This document shows, one piece after another, positions 26,346-35,974 of a stretch of DNA of 64,000 nt; the first letter of the stretch is position 1, and each line of letters begins with the position of its first letter. A program made the translations under genes and the position numbers. The notes under the pieces were generated by a model. It saw only the letters and a program-made list of their open reading frames with translations. It did no database searches and had not been told where the DNA came from. This DNA is from Paenibacillus sp. JDR-2 (lineage in GTDB: Bacteria > Bacillota > Bacilli > Paenibacillales > Paenibacillaceae): positions 4,866,001-4,930,000 of the forward strand of contig NC_012914.1 of the NCBI RefSeq assembly GCF_000023585.1, written 5' to 3'.

Positions 26346-27989
26346 TCAAGTCTGGGTGAGAGCGTCCCGATATTCCTGCGGCGTCATGCCTGTAGCTTTC
26401 TTGAAAAATCTCGTAAAGGAATGCGCCGCTTCGTAGCCTACCTCAACAGCGACCTCGCGCACCTTGAGCTCATCCTCCTTAAGCAACTCCTTGGCTCTCC
26501 TAACCCGGCAATTATCGATGTATTCGGATAAATTGACGCCGCATTCCAACTTGAAAAATCGAGATAGATAAGAAGGATTGAAATAATTGATCTCGGCCAG
26601 CCGGACAAGCGACAAATCCTCGTTTAAATGCTCATTGATATAATGACAAATTTTATCAATGACGGTGGCCGCATTTTCTTTATTTTCCGGACTTTTCACC
26701 TTAAACAGCTGATCCGTTACCTGCCTTAAGTATCGAACGGCTTCTTCCATGGAGGAATGCTCATCCAGGCGCATCAGCTTGCAATAATCGCTAAATTCGC
26801 CGCAAAGCCCCGCGCGGTTAATATGCGCATACAGAATAAGCGCTATCGAATAGTAAATTTCAATCTTTCTATTAATAGAACTGTTCGCATGGAGCATCGC
26901 CAAGCTTAATTCCTCGAAGATTTCGTCGAATTTCTCGGGTTTGCCCGCATCCAGGAACGCTGCCAGCATTTCCGCTTTCGGGGCTACTTGTCCCTCTTCT
27001 TTCCTGTGCAGTTCGTGCGGCTCTTCAAGCTGTTCGCCACGGTCTGTCACAATAATCGTCATGCCTTCTCCGCCGATTCTCATGAGCTGCAGCTGGCGAA
27101 GCCGATCATATTGCCGGTTTATGGCTTCCCAGCCGCAGGAGCCACCGCTTATCGTGAAAGCTACGGGCAAACGCAGGGATTGCAGGCAGGTCTCCTGAAT
27201 TAATTCCAATGTACCTTCCAGGTAGCGAACCAAATGGTTATAAAACTTCTCTTCCTCATGCTCGGAGGGCTGCAGCAGCCATAAGAGATCCCCTTGCTTG
27301 TCTACAATCCCGATTTGTCTCGTTTTCCCGGACAAATAAGAATTGCACACCATTCGCGCTTTTGTAAGAAGTCCGCTTCTTTCAATATAAGAGGCACCCT
27401 CCGGATACGATAAGTGCCCCATGACAAGGAGTACGGGAGAAGCCGGATTCAGGCCAATGTTCATTTCATGAAACTCATCGGTCAGCCTGTCCTTGTCCAG
27501 ACCATGTCCATGGCTTTCCTGGAGCAGATGCCGAATGTAATCCCCTTGGGCCATCTGCTCAAGCGTATGAAGCAGCTCGCGGGACTGCTCGAGCATTTTG
27601 CTCATCTGATTCTCGTGCTCGATCTCCTGCATCACTTCCTGAACGGTTGCCGTAACCTTGTCATAGCCCTCCGTCTTCAGCAAATAACGGACCTTCGGCA
27701 TCTGTATGGCTTTATACGCGTAATCAAATTCACTAAAGCCCGTCAGGAAGATGACCTTGCATCTTGGCCAAAAGGCTTGAATCTCCTCCGACAGCTCGAG
27801 ACCGTTCATGCCCGGCATGCTGATATCGGTCAATACGATATCAATCCTCGTCCGCGACATCCAATGCAAAGCCTCCTTCGCAGAGTAGGCCTTGCAGACA
27901 TCCAGCTTCTCCGGCATAAGCCGATGGAACACCTCGTATAGCGAGTCTGTAATAATGTCTTCATCATCAACAATCAGCAATCTATACAA
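26346..27989 (-). CDS. YesN-type response regulator (receiver plus AraC output)
   Basis: 547 residues from TTG 27989, set by GAGGGGG 9 bases upstream; it overlaps the kinase gene by 8 bases. The receiver is canonical: DDE 8-10, Asp55 (VLTDISMP), Thr in FLTGFSEFDY, Lys in RYLLKTEG. A central region of about 280 residues is unassigned. The AraC-type output has LVRLAEINYFNPSYLSRFF and REVAVEVGYEAAHSFTRFF. Partner of the kinase at 27982-29730. It probably activates its own operon, including the GH43 gene. Confidence 0.93.
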   Translation of the reverse strand: MYRLLIVDDEDIITDSLYEVFHRLMPEKLDVCKAYSAKEALHWMSRTRIDIVLTDISMPGMNGLELSEEIQAFWPRCKVIFLTGFSEFDYAYKAIQMPKVRYLLKTEGYDKVTATVQEVMQEIEHENQMSKMLEQSRELLHTLEQMAQGDYIRHLLQESHGHGLDKDRLTDEFHEMNIGLNPASPVLLVMGHLSYPEGASYIERSGLLTKARMVCNSYLSGKTRQIGIVDKQGDLLWLLQPSEHEEEKFYNHLVRYLEGTLELIQETCLQSLRLPVAFTISGGSCGWEAINRQYDRLRQLQLMRIGGEGMTIIVTDRGEQLEEPHELHRKEEGQVAPKAEMLAAFLDAGKPEKFDEIFEELSLAMLHANSSINRKIEIYYSIALILYAHINRAGLCGEFSDYCKLMRLDEHSSMEEAVRYLRQVTDQLFKVKSPENKENAATVIDKICHYINEHLNEDLSLVRLAEINYFNPSYLSRFFKLECGVNLSEYIDNCRVRRAKELLKEDELKVREVAVEVGYEAAHSFTRFFKKATGMTPQEYRDALTQT

Positions 27990-29730
27990 TAACGCCAGCC
28001 CCCTCAAGCTTGATTCTGATCTCCACTTTGAGGCCATTCAACTCGCTTTTGGACAGAAACAAGCCGCTGCCTTCTCCATAAGTCAGAACTATACGCCGGT
28101 GGATGTTGATCATGCCGGTCATTTCACCGGATTCCCCTTTGCTGTCCAATCTTTCTTGCAGGGCATCAATCTGTTCGTCCGTGATCGGATAGTCGCCGTT
28201 ATTTTCCACAATAATTCTCGCTTCTTCCTCATTCATGAAGAAGGAAACGCGGAGCAAGCCTTCATTTGTCATTTTCTCCAGGCTATGCTCGTAGGCATTC
28301 TCGATAATCGGCTGAATGATCAGCCTAGGCACCCGGATTCGCTCCATGTTCCCCGGCAGCTCATCGAACTCTACCTTGATTCTTCGGGAGAATCGGAGCT
28401 TCTGAATTTCGGTATACATGCCTGAATGCCGGGTTTCTTCAGCCAAGAGAACGTTATCCTCTCCGTTGCGGGTGATGAAGCGGTAATACTCGCCTAGCAT
28501 GTTCGTGAAGAGCTGAACGCGCTCCAAATCCCCCGTTTTCGCCAATGAGTTTAGAATAAAAAAGCTATTGTACAAAAAATGCGGTTTAATTTGGGATTGA
28601 AGCTGCTTAAGTTCTGCTTTCTGCATCATCATCGTTTGTTTGAAATCTTGATCGATCAGCGTCTGCAGCTTCTTAATCATCTGGTTGAACCGGTTATACA
28701 AATAGCCGAATTCATCCTTCTTCTCATGGTCAATATGAATGTTGAGTGCACCTCCTTCCATCTTTCTGAAGCTCTGTACTAATAACAGCAATGGCTTATG
28801 AACAAACTTATACGTCGATAAGGCATAAATAACAATGGCACAGCATGATGTCAGGGCGAATATCCATGCCCAGTTGTTAAACCCGTTCAAAGGCTTCTTC
28901 ACTACCGATTCGGGCAAATAGGTAATGACAGACAATCCCAGCGGTTCGGAATAAGCCTTATCGAGATGATATTTTTTATCGCCGATTTGCGTGATCAGCG
29001 TATTTTCCTCGGCATGAAGAGCACCAATCACAGAGCTCTGCAAAACATCCGAGGTATCTCCATTACTAGCCAATGTATATCCCATTTTATTGGAGATAAG
29101 GAATGAGCCGCTCTCTGGATAAACACTTATCTGCTGCAGCGATTCTCTGAGCTTATCCATATTCAATTCAATCTGGACGATAAATACAGGATCCCCCTCC
29201 TTGCCTCCGTATTTAGCAGCGCTGAGGTGAAGGGAATGATCATAGAGGATGAGACGCGCTTCCTTCTTATCCACTTCATTGTGAAAATAATTGAAGCTGA
29301 GCCGATTGAAATCATCAACTCCATTGTTTGAGGAAATCGTCTTCTGAATAGTCCGCACATGAACGTAAATATCTTTTATATAAACGCTGCTATTCTTAAT
29401 AGAAGTAAACCGGTGAAGCAAATAATCGATGCTGGCCTTCTTGTCGGCGTTATCCATCAAATTCCAGGTAACCGCCAGTTTGTTCAAATCATTATCCTGC
29501 AAAATATCGTATTGCTGAATTTCCAGCCATTCGATTTGATGATCCAAATCTTCCAGGTAATAAGAAAGCTGGGCAGTCGTATTTTTCGATATCTCATTAC
29601 TGGCATTTGCATAACTCCAGTTGTACAGGTACACCCCCAGTAAAATAATTGGCAGGATAACAACTAAATTCGTAATAATAAGCCTGACAAATAAGGCATT
29701 TCGCCATGACTTAGCGGGCAGTCTTATCAA
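27982..29730 (-). CDS. YesM-type sensor histidine kinase
   Basis: 582 residues from TTG 29730, where GGAGG sits 7 bases upstream; the longer ATG at 29751 has none. Two membrane spans flank a large extracellular sensor region (about 35-290). A HAMP domain follows, and the His_kinase region carries the phosphorylated His in SQIKPHFLYNSFF. The ATPase N-box is near IIQPIIENAYEHSLEK. The gene overlaps the binding-protein gene upstream by 20 bases and the regulator downstream by 8, so the three proteins are made together. Confidence 0.93.
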   Translation of the reverse strand: MIRLPAKSWRNALFVRLIITNLVVILPIILLGVYLYNWSYANASNEISKNTTAQLSYYLEDLDHQIEWLEIQQYDILQDNDLNKLAVTWNLMDNADKKASIDYLLHRFTSIKNSSVYIKDIYVHVRTIQKTISSNNGVDDFNRLSFNYFHNEVDKKEARLILYDHSLHLSAAKYGGKEGDPVFIVQIELNMDKLRESLQQISVYPESGSFLISNKMGYTLASNGDTSDVLQSSVIGALHAEENTLITQIGDKKYHLDKAYSEPLGLSVITYLPESVVKKPLNGFNNWAWIFALTSCCAIVIYALSTYKFVHKPLLLLVQSFRKMEGGALNIHIDHEKKDEFGYLYNRFNQMIKKLQTLIDQDFKQTMMMQKAELKQLQSQIKPHFLYNSFFILNSLAKTGDLERVQLFTNMLGEYYRFITRNGEDNVLLAEETRHSGMYTEIQKLRFSRRIKVEFDELPGNMERIRVPRLIIQPIIENAYEHSLEKMTNEGLLRVSFFMNEEEARIIVENNGDYPITDEQIDALQERLDSKGESGEMTGMINIHRRIVLTYGEGSGLFLSKSELNGLKVEIRIKLEGAGVIV

Positions 29731-31423
29731 GTGAATACCTCCGTTGTTCATACCACTGATTAACCTCGGCTGTTATTTTGTCGCCGCCCAGCTTGTACCA
29801 GTCCTGTACGAATTGGTCGAAGTCATCAATAGGTCTGCCCAAAATAATGTTGATGTAGGTTTGATCCTGCAGATCGCTAAGGATCTGCTGCAAGTCAATC
29901 ATGGTATCTGTAGGAGCGCCTACAAAACTCTCGTACAGCAGTTGCTTGTTTTTCTCATACTGATCAATGATGGAAAACGCGCCTGTTGGACCATAAGTCT
30001 TAAACCAGCCCCAGCCTGATTCGCCAGCGTCTCCCGATAGATACTGATCCATTCTCTTCTTGATATAGATGGCTTCGTCTTTCAAGTTCGCCTGATTACC
30101 GGTCTTGCGGGCTTCTTCAATCTGCCTGTAAGCCTCCAGGTTCTTTCTTGTAGGAGACGGGGTAACCGGAGACAACTGCCATACCGCGTAAGTCGTGTTG
30201 TAATACTTCTCGTATTCAGCGGTCTGCCCCCAGTTCTTCTCCAGATGCAGATTAAAGAGCTTCACGATAGCTTCCGGATGCTCGTAGCCTTTTCTGACTG
30301 CGAAAAAGGTGTTCGTATTGAATTTAAGGGGTACCTTTGGTGCATGGCCCGTTGCAGAAACAATGGGATAAGCCTGCCAATCCGCACCCGGATCATTGTT
30401 CCGGCTCGTTTGCACCAGAAAAGAAGCCCACTGCTCCCCGTAGATCATTCCTATTTTCCCGGCAGTTATAAGCTTGCCTGCCTTATCCCCGTCCTTTAAA
30501 GCGAATTCAGGATCAAGCTGGCCCTGGTTGTACATATCCTGAATCACCTTCAAAGCCGTTTTCACTTCCGGCTGAATGCCTCCGTACACCAGCTTTCCTT
30601 GCTGATTCTTGATCCAAATATTCGGGAAAGCGTCATAACCGGCCATAAGGTCAACAAGTCCCATAACCGGGTCACCCAAATATTTCGTTGCTGCAATCCC
30701 GAAGGTATCGTCCTGGCCGTTGTTATCCGGGTCTCCGTCTGTAAACGCTTTCGAAATCGCCAGTAAGTCATCCATCGTTTTCGGCGGCGACAGCCCCAGC
30801 CTCTTTAGCCAATCCGTTCTGATCCATAATACATCCGCGTCTTCAATCGAAGAGCTTGTCTGTGGAATACCCATCAGCTTGCCATCGATTGTTGCCGTTT
30901 CAAACGGGCCGTCACCTTCTTCGCTAAGTACTTTCTTCGTAAGCGCGGAAGCATATTTTTCATACACAACCGTCAAATCCTCGATCAAGCCGGCGTTACT
31001 CAGTTCCCTAAGCTGCTGGGCACTTACCTGCACAACATCCGGAATATGTCCCGATGCAATCGATGCGCCAAGCTTCTGACGATACAGATCCCCTTTCGCC
31101 GTCCAATCATATTTGATCTTGATTCCCAGAGCTTCCTCGGTAAGTCTTGTCCACCGGTTATCTTCCAGCGTTTCTCCCGGCAAGTTGCTTATTAAGCCTT
31201 CTAATCCTTCACCGACTTCTCTTACAAAAGACAGCTCAATAGGCGGAACATAACGGCTGAGCGGACGATCTGCATTCGATACCGGTACCGGCGTATTCGA
31301 ATTCTCATGCTCTTCCGGCGGCTTGGCGTTGTTTTCATTCTTGCATGCAGATAAGGCTGATAGAAGCATCAGCGCAGCAAGCATAAGCTTTATCTTGTTT
31401 ATCCTTGGCCTTGGTATCCGCAA
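29711..31423 (-). CDS. Lipoprotein sugar-binding protein linked to a two-component system, no permease genes
   Basis: 570 residues, of the larger LplA-like class. The lipobox LSAC puts the lipid at Cys27. The domain begins with IELSFVREVGEGLEG and has features such as WIRTDWLKRLGLSPPKTMDDLL typical of the class. Start is TTG 31423 with AAGGGG 8 bases before it. It is first in the operon binding protein, kinase, regulator, GH43. No permease is encoded here, so it either serves permeases from another locus or presents ligand to the kinase. The second is an inference supported only by overlap and gene order. Confidence 0.9.
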   Translation of the reverse strand: MRIPRPRINKIKLMLAALMLLSALSACKNENNAKPPEEHENSNTPVPVSNADRPLSRYVPPIELSFVREVGEGLEGLISNLPGETLEDNRWTRLTEEALGIKIKYDWTAKGDLYRQKLGASIASGHIPDVVQVSAQQLRELSNAGLIEDLTVVYEKYASALTKKVLSEEGDGPFETATIDGKLMGIPQTSSSIEDADVLWIRTDWLKRLGLSPPKTMDDLLAISKAFTDGDPDNNGQDDTFGIAATKYLGDPVMGLVDLMAGYDAFPNIWIKNQQGKLVYGGIQPEVKTALKVIQDMYNQGQLDPEFALKDGDKAGKLITAGKIGMIYGEQWASFLVQTSRNNDPGADWQAYPIVSATGHAPKVPLKFNTNTFFAVRKGYEHPEAIVKLFNLHLEKNWGQTAEYEKYYNTTYAVWQLSPVTPSPTRKNLEAYRQIEEARKTGNQANLKDEAIYIKKRMDQYLSGDAGESGWGWFKTYGPTGAFSIIDQYEKNKQLLYESFVGAPTDTMIDLQQILSDLQDQTYINIILGRPIDDFDQFVQDWYKLGGDKITAEVNQWYEQRRYSLDKTAR

Positions 31424-31475
31424 CAGGATTACCCCTTTTCACTCGGGCGCAGCTGCGACGAGCTGTATGTAATTC

Positions 31476-31504
31476 ATTATCTGGGCAGAGACCCGATAAT
31501 ACAA
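31476..31504 (-). promoter_or_regulatory. Predicted sigma-A promoter of the binding-protein/two-component operon
   Basis: On the minus strand, -35 TTGTAT (31499-31504), a 17-bp spacer and -10 GATAAT (31476-31481) lie about 53 bases before TTG 31423. It lacks the GRCRGG pairs of the shared regulon. Confidence 0.5.
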
Positions 31505-31603
31505 TACGCATCTCTTTATGTCGTTACCCGTTGTTTACTTTTTAGCAGAATCCAATGTACGGGAAAAGCACGAGTATAGGCAAGGCCGATTGCTCCATTA
31601 TCA

Positions 31604-31681
31604 AACAGGCTAACCCCCATAATTAGACAGGTGTTCAACGCTTGCACCCGAATAGTACACTCTTTTCTGCAAGCGCATACA
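31604..31681 (+). promoter_or_regulatory. Regulon promoter D with downstream cre-like box
   Basis: Plus strand: AACAGG (31604-31609) and GACAGG (31626-31631) 22 bp apart, the inner site abutting the -35 region (TGTTCA/GTTCAA), then -10 TACACT (31656-31661). This is one base longer than A to C and the distal site is weaker. A cre-like TGCAAGCGCATACA (31668-31681, 12 of 14) covers the expected start site, as expected for CcpA repression. The GH5 start is 65 bases from the -10. Confidence 0.6.
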
Positions 31682-31725
31682 ATGACAACCCCCATGCAAC
31701 CAAATTTCAAAGGAGTTGGATATTA

Positions 31726-33432
31726 ATGAAAAAGAGCAATTCAAGCTGGATTCTGAAGCTGTTCACCCTAATGGCGCTTATGCTAACGCCATCCTTGCTG
31801 AACAGTCATCCGGCGAAAGCGTGGTCGGGAATGACCATGTCCAAGCTTCATGCAAGCGGCAATCAGCTGGTGAACAGCAGCGGGCAGCCCGTGCTCCTGA
31901 GCGGATGGCATCAACCTTCCGGTTCGTATTGGACGTACCAGGACAGCAAATATTATCTGGATCAATACGGCGGGAACAGACATGCGGCGGTTCTGGCGTA
32001 TCTGAAGGACATTACGGATACTTTCACCAATACATCAAGTAAATACGGCAACAGCCACGGCTGGTATATGAACCAGGTTCGCTTGTTTATCGATCGCGAG
32101 GACATGGGCGATGTCGCGGCAGGCACATACAATTTCGCAGGACTGCAATCCGTAACCCAGGACGTTATCATTCCATACATCAACTATGCCAAGACCAAAG
32201 GGGTATACGTCACGCTTGGCCTTGACTTCACTATTCTTAATAACCAGGCGACAACGCAAGCCAATCTCGATAAATTCAATCAAATCTGGGGTTATCTGTC
32301 CTCCCAATCGGCTATCAAGAGTGCGGATAACGTCATGTTCGAGCTTATCAACGAGCCCGTTCAAGCCTTCGCCAACGGCTCCTGGGGAGGCAATCCTGCG
32401 CAAAGCGACTTTGTTGCCTACTGGAATTCACTCAAGACCTTCCAGAATTCCATCATTTCCACGATCCGGAATAACGGTGCAGACAATGTGATCTGGGCGG
32501 CCGGGCTTGGCTGGGATCAATACTACCAGCTGTGTGCTTCCTATCCGCTGACGGATCCGCTCAACAATTACGGGTATGCCGTTCATTGGTATCCGGGTTA
32601 CGGCGCCCATGACGATTATGCCGCTCTTCAGCAGATCTGGGATGATACGATCAAGCCTTGCGCCAACAATTACCCGATCAATATTACCGAAACGACATGG
32701 TTCAAGACGTTATCCGGCGACTCTTCTTATTGGGACCTGTTCAACGGCTCCAACGAGGGCTTCGGCAAAAATACGAAAGCCATCTTCACGGCGGCGGGCA
32801 ATGTCAGCATAGCCGTTCATATGAACGGTTTCTTGCTCGAGCCCGGCACCAGAAGCTCCTTCGCCGATCCGACGGCCGGCTTGAAGTACGACGGCAATAC
32901 AGCAAGGGACGGAATGGCCCGGTTTATTTTCGAATGGTATTATGAGCGGGCGCAGCTGCATCCATGGAACGGAATCTGGAATGGCATCCAGTCGGGATCG
33001 ACCTACAAAATCATAAACCGGGCCTCGGGAAAAGCGCTTGAGGTACCGGGGGGCCAGAATACGAACGCCTTGCAGCTTCAGCAATATACGGATAATGGCG
33101 CTACCGCCCAACAATGGGTGATTACGGATCAAGGTACCTATAACAATTACTATAAACTTCGAAGCGTCAGCTCTTCCGACAACAAAGTCATGGACGTACG
33201 CAACGGGACAAAGAACAACGGGGAAGCCATTCAGCTCATGTCCGATTACAATAATACCGCTCAGCAGTTCCGGCTGATTAAGCTGAGCAGCGGATATTGG
33301 AGCATCATTAACGTAAATAGCAACAAAGCAGTTGAGGTTGCCAATTCTTCGACAAACAACTCCGCTTTGATCCAACAGAATATGTATCGGGGCAACCCGA
33401 ATCAGCAGTGGCAACTGGTGAAAATCAACTAG
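31726..33432 (+). CDS. Secreted GH5 glycosidase (endo-acting) with ricin-type CBM13 domain
   Basis: 568 residues from ATG 31726 (AGGAG upstream). Signal peptide 1 to about 33 (ends HPAKA). A GH5 (alpha/beta)8 barrel follows, with catalytic Glu in NVMFELINEPV and the second Glu in INITETTWF. A C-terminal ricin B-type domain (about 427-568) shows three QxW-like repeats (AQQWVI, AQQFRL, NQQWQL). Predicted to bind and cut a hemicellulose or cellulose chain outside the cell. The regulon promoter suggests xylan or arabinoxylan as substrate, but GH5 also includes glucanases and mannanases. Confidence 0.85.
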   Translation: MKKSNSSWILKLFTLMALMLTPSLLNSHPAKAWSGMTMSKLHASGNQLVNSSGQPVLLSGWHQPSGSYWTYQDSKYYLDQYGGNRHAAVLAYLKDITDTFTNTSSKYGNSHGWYMNQVRLFIDREDMGDVAAGTYNFAGLQSVTQDVIIPYINYAKTKGVYVTLGLDFTILNNQATTQANLDKFNQIWGYLSSQSAIKSADNVMFELINEPVQAFANGSWGGNPAQSDFVAYWNSLKTFQNSIISTIRNNGADNVIWAAGLGWDQYYQLCASYPLTDPLNNYGYAVHWYPGYGAHDDYAALQQIWDDTIKPCANNYPINITETTWFKTLSGDSSYWDLFNGSNEGFGKNTKAIFTAAGNVSIAVHMNGFLLEPGTRSSFADPTAGLKYDGNTARDGMARFIFEWYYERAQLHPWNGIWNGIQSGSTYKIINRASGKALEVPGGQNTNALQLQQYTDNGATAQQWVITDQGTYNNYYKLRSVSSSDNKVMDVRNGTKNNGEAIQLMSDYNNTAQQFRLIKLSSGYWSIINVNSNKAVEVANSSTNNSALIQQNMYRGNPNQQWQLVKIN

Positions 33433-33439
33433 CACAACA

Positions 33440-33475
33440 AATGGGGCAGCCCTTTTTCAAGGTGACTGCCCCATT
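33440..33475 (+). terminator. Probable terminator of the GH5 gene
   Basis: A perfect 10-bp stem (33440-33449 with 33466-33475) lies 8 bases after the stop. The following T-tract is poor, so termination may be partial. Confidence 0.55.
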
Positions 33476-33651
33476 CATTCTTAGGACGTTTCATCGAAAG
33501 AGCATGTTTTCTCATCCCCCTGATCTATTAACCTATTATTTTAATAGTAACTTCTAAAGAATGTATATTCCATTATTGGATGTTTGGAGATATCCTCTTT
33601 CATTATAGATCGTGCAGTAGGAATATGCCGTTTGAAAGGAGAGTCTAACGG

Positions 33652-34443
33652 ATGAACCATATCCACTATGTGGGAAGCGATGCTGCGCATGACGGTAATT
33701 TTGTTTTTGATATTCCTCAAGGCCATCACTGCTGGCTTCTGGTCATTACCAAGACTCCGGCACAATTTTGGGTAAACGGAGATCTCCAAAAATACCCCTC
33801 TCAAAGCGCTGTCCTGTATCGAGCACATCAGAAAATCTATTACAAAGCTTGCGCCGACAGATACGTAAACGACTGGATCCGCTTTGAATCGGACGAACCG
33901 TACGTTTCAAACATTCCGTTTGGGATTCCATTCTCGCTGGATGATCCGGATTATTGCCACAAGTTGATCGAACTGCTTGTGATCGAGCATAATTTTAATA
34001 GAGATTACAAGAAGTCTTCCATTGATTGTTTGCTGCGAACCTTGTTCAACAAGCTATTGGAGTCCTATTGCCATGACGGTTTTACAACGCAATACTACGA
34101 TCTATTACGCCTGCGCGCGGCTATTCAAAATAGCCCGGACGATCATTGGACGGTTCCGAAAATGGCGGAATACGTCCGAATCAGCCCGGGCTATCTGCAA
34201 ACCATTTACAAAAAGACTTTCGGAATATCTTGCATGGAGGATGTCATCAACTGCCGTATTCGTCTTGCCAAAGAATATTTGTTCCAAGGTTCCCGATCCA
34301 TTCATGAAGTTGCCGATCGATGCGGATACCAAAACGTGGAACACTTCTGCCGGCAATTCAAACAAGTGACCGGCTTCTCGCCAAGAAATTTCCGGTTACA
34401 GGCCAGCCATTCCGAACAGGTTCAGGAACATCCGGTTATTTGA
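33652..34443 (+). CDS. AraC-family transcription regulator
   Basis: 263 residues from ATG 33652 with AAAGGAGAG upstream. The N-terminal half is a sensor of the cupin-like kind (HYVGSDAAHDGNFVFDIPQ, IRFESDEPYVSNIPFG). The C-terminal half has both AraC helix-turn-helix units (VPKMAEYVRISPGYLQTIY; SIHEVADRCGYQNVEHFCRQF). It converges on the esterase gene with an 8-base overlap of the 3' ends. The 200 bases before it hold no clear half-sites of the shared regulon. Target genes are unknown. Confidence 0.9.
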   Translation: MNHIHYVGSDAAHDGNFVFDIPQGHHCWLLVITKTPAQFWVNGDLQKYPSQSAVLYRAHQKIYYKACADRYVNDWIRFESDEPYVSNIPFGIPFSLDDPDYCHKLIELLVIEHNFNRDYKKSSIDCLLRTLFNKLLESYCHDGFTTQYYDLLRLRAAIQNSPDDHWTVPKMAEYVRISPGYLQTIYKKTFGISCMEDVINCRIRLAKEYLFQGSRSIHEVADRCGYQNVEHFCRQFKQVTGFSPRNFRLQASHSEQVQEHPVI

Positions 34444-35974
34444 CCTGAATCAACCGATTCGCTTTAAAATATTCCTTTACGAGGAACTTCATCCCGTCAC
34501 TTGGCTGCTCCCTGACAAATTCAGCTGCATCCGCAAACTTCATTCCGAACGGAGCATCCGGCGTATAAGCTTCCCACTGCGGCAGTTCCTCTCCCGTTGA
34601 ATCTAAGCCATTCGGATTTCCGGTACGGATGAAGTTCGCCCAGTAGTTGCACATTTGCCGGGCGAGATCGTAGTGTTTACCAACGAACGGCCTCCAGCAT
34701 TTGGCCAGGGTCTCGAAAAAGAACCAAAGATCGACCGAATGGAACGTTCCGGGATTATCCCATCCCGGAATCTCGGCATCGAAATTGTAATAATAAAGAG
34801 GCGTATGGCCCCCCGTATCGGCATTTGCTTGCCCTGCAATCCGAATGGCGTATTCGATGCCGTTTACCGAAGCCTTCTTAATGACTTCTTCCAGGTTGCC
34901 TGTTGAATATTCGCAAAGCTCCAGGAACGCCTTGGCATCTTCACCGAACAGATTGACGGCCAATTGTTGGAATTCCTCCAATGAACCCGCATGAGGAGCA
35001 CTGATAAATTCGGACGATGTATGACCGAACATAACCGGCACCTGCAATCGTTTGTTTTGAAGGAATAGCTCCAGCGAGTTCCCCACGTTAAACTTATGAT
35101 CTACGACGGTCCCCCAGAAAGCTTTATATTCCACTATCTTATCCCGTAAATAGACGGCATCCAGATTTCGCGCTTCTTCAAGCGAGGTTACTCCGAGATA
35201 GTCAAAAAACTGGATGCCCTCCTGTTCGGCTTCCTCCAACGAGCGGAGAAACCTTGGCATTCCGGCGTTCGGATATAGCGGGGCAAATAATCCGCTCTGT
35301 ACAATCGCTCTCTGAAAAAGTTCGCTGTTCTGCGGTGAAGTCAGCTGGTTCATGACACTGCCGCCGCCAGCCGATTGTCCGCCAATCGTTATATCGTCCG
35401 GATTACCGCCGAAAGCGGCAATATTGCGTTTGACCCATCTAGTAGCGGCTTGCTGGTCAAGATGGCCGAAGTTTGCGGGCGCATCCGGCGCTTCCGCCGT
35501 AATTTCGGGATGGCACAGAAATCCGAATGCATTCAGTCTATAGCTGATGGTGACTACAACGATCCCTCTTCGGGCGATGCGTTCTCCGTCAAATTCCATC
35601 TCGGAAGGATGACCAACCTGCAAGCCCCCGCCGAAGTACCACACGAATACGGGGAGCTGTTCATCTGCCTTTTTTGCCGGGGTCCAAACGTTCAGGTAGA
35701 GACAATCCTCGTTCATCGCGATATCCGGCTCCACGGCCCATTCCCGCGTATATATATTGTTGTCATCAAGCTCCTGTCTAACCTGAAGCGGGATCGGCGC
35801 ATATTCGCAAGCTTTCCGCACGCCATCCCAGTGGCTGGCGGGCTGAGGGGCGCGCCAACGATTCTCTCCTACCGGCGGAGCGGCAAAAGGTATCCCTTTA
35901 AAGCTTGTAATTCGAGGATCTGCTGCCGGTAATCCTTGTACCGTCCCGTTTTCCACTTGCACGATTCTGAGCAT
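34436..35974 (-). CDS. Type B carboxylesterase (alpha/beta hydrolase)
   Basis: 512 residues, no signal peptide. The nucleophile elbow GGQSAGG contains Ser201, the acid is likely Glu322 (HTSSEFIS), and His412 is in GTFHSVDLWFFF. The oxyanion-hole GGG (WYFGGGLQ, 115-117) is present. Start is ATG 35974 with GGGAGA upstream. The family hydrolyses carboxyl esters. A role in removing acetyl or feruloyl groups from imported oligosaccharides fits the neighbourhood but is not shown by the sequence. Confidence 0.9.
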   Translation of the reverse strand: MLRIVQVENGTVQGLPAADPRITSFKGIPFAAPPVGENRWRAPQPASHWDGVRKACEYAPIPLQVRQELDDNNIYTREWAVEPDIAMNEDCLYLNVWTPAKKADEQLPVFVWYFGGGLQVGHPSEMEFDGERIARRGIVVVTISYRLNAFGFLCHPEITAEAPDAPANFGHLDQQAATRWVKRNIAAFGGNPDDITIGGQSAGGGSVMNQLTSPQNSELFQRAIVQSGLFAPLYPNAGMPRFLRSLEEAEQEGIQFFDYLGVTSLEEARNLDAVYLRDKIVEYKAFWGTVVDHKFNVGNSLELFLQNKRLQVPVMFGHTSSEFISAPHAGSLEEFQQLAVNLFGEDAKAFLELCEYSTGNLEEVIKKASVNGIEYAIRIAGQANADTGGHTPLYYYNFDAEIPGWDNPGTFHSVDLWFFFETLAKCWRPFVGKHYDLARQMCNYWANFIRTGNPNGLDSTGEELPQWEAYTPDAPFGMKFADAAEFVREQPSDGMKFLVKEYFKANRLIQVK

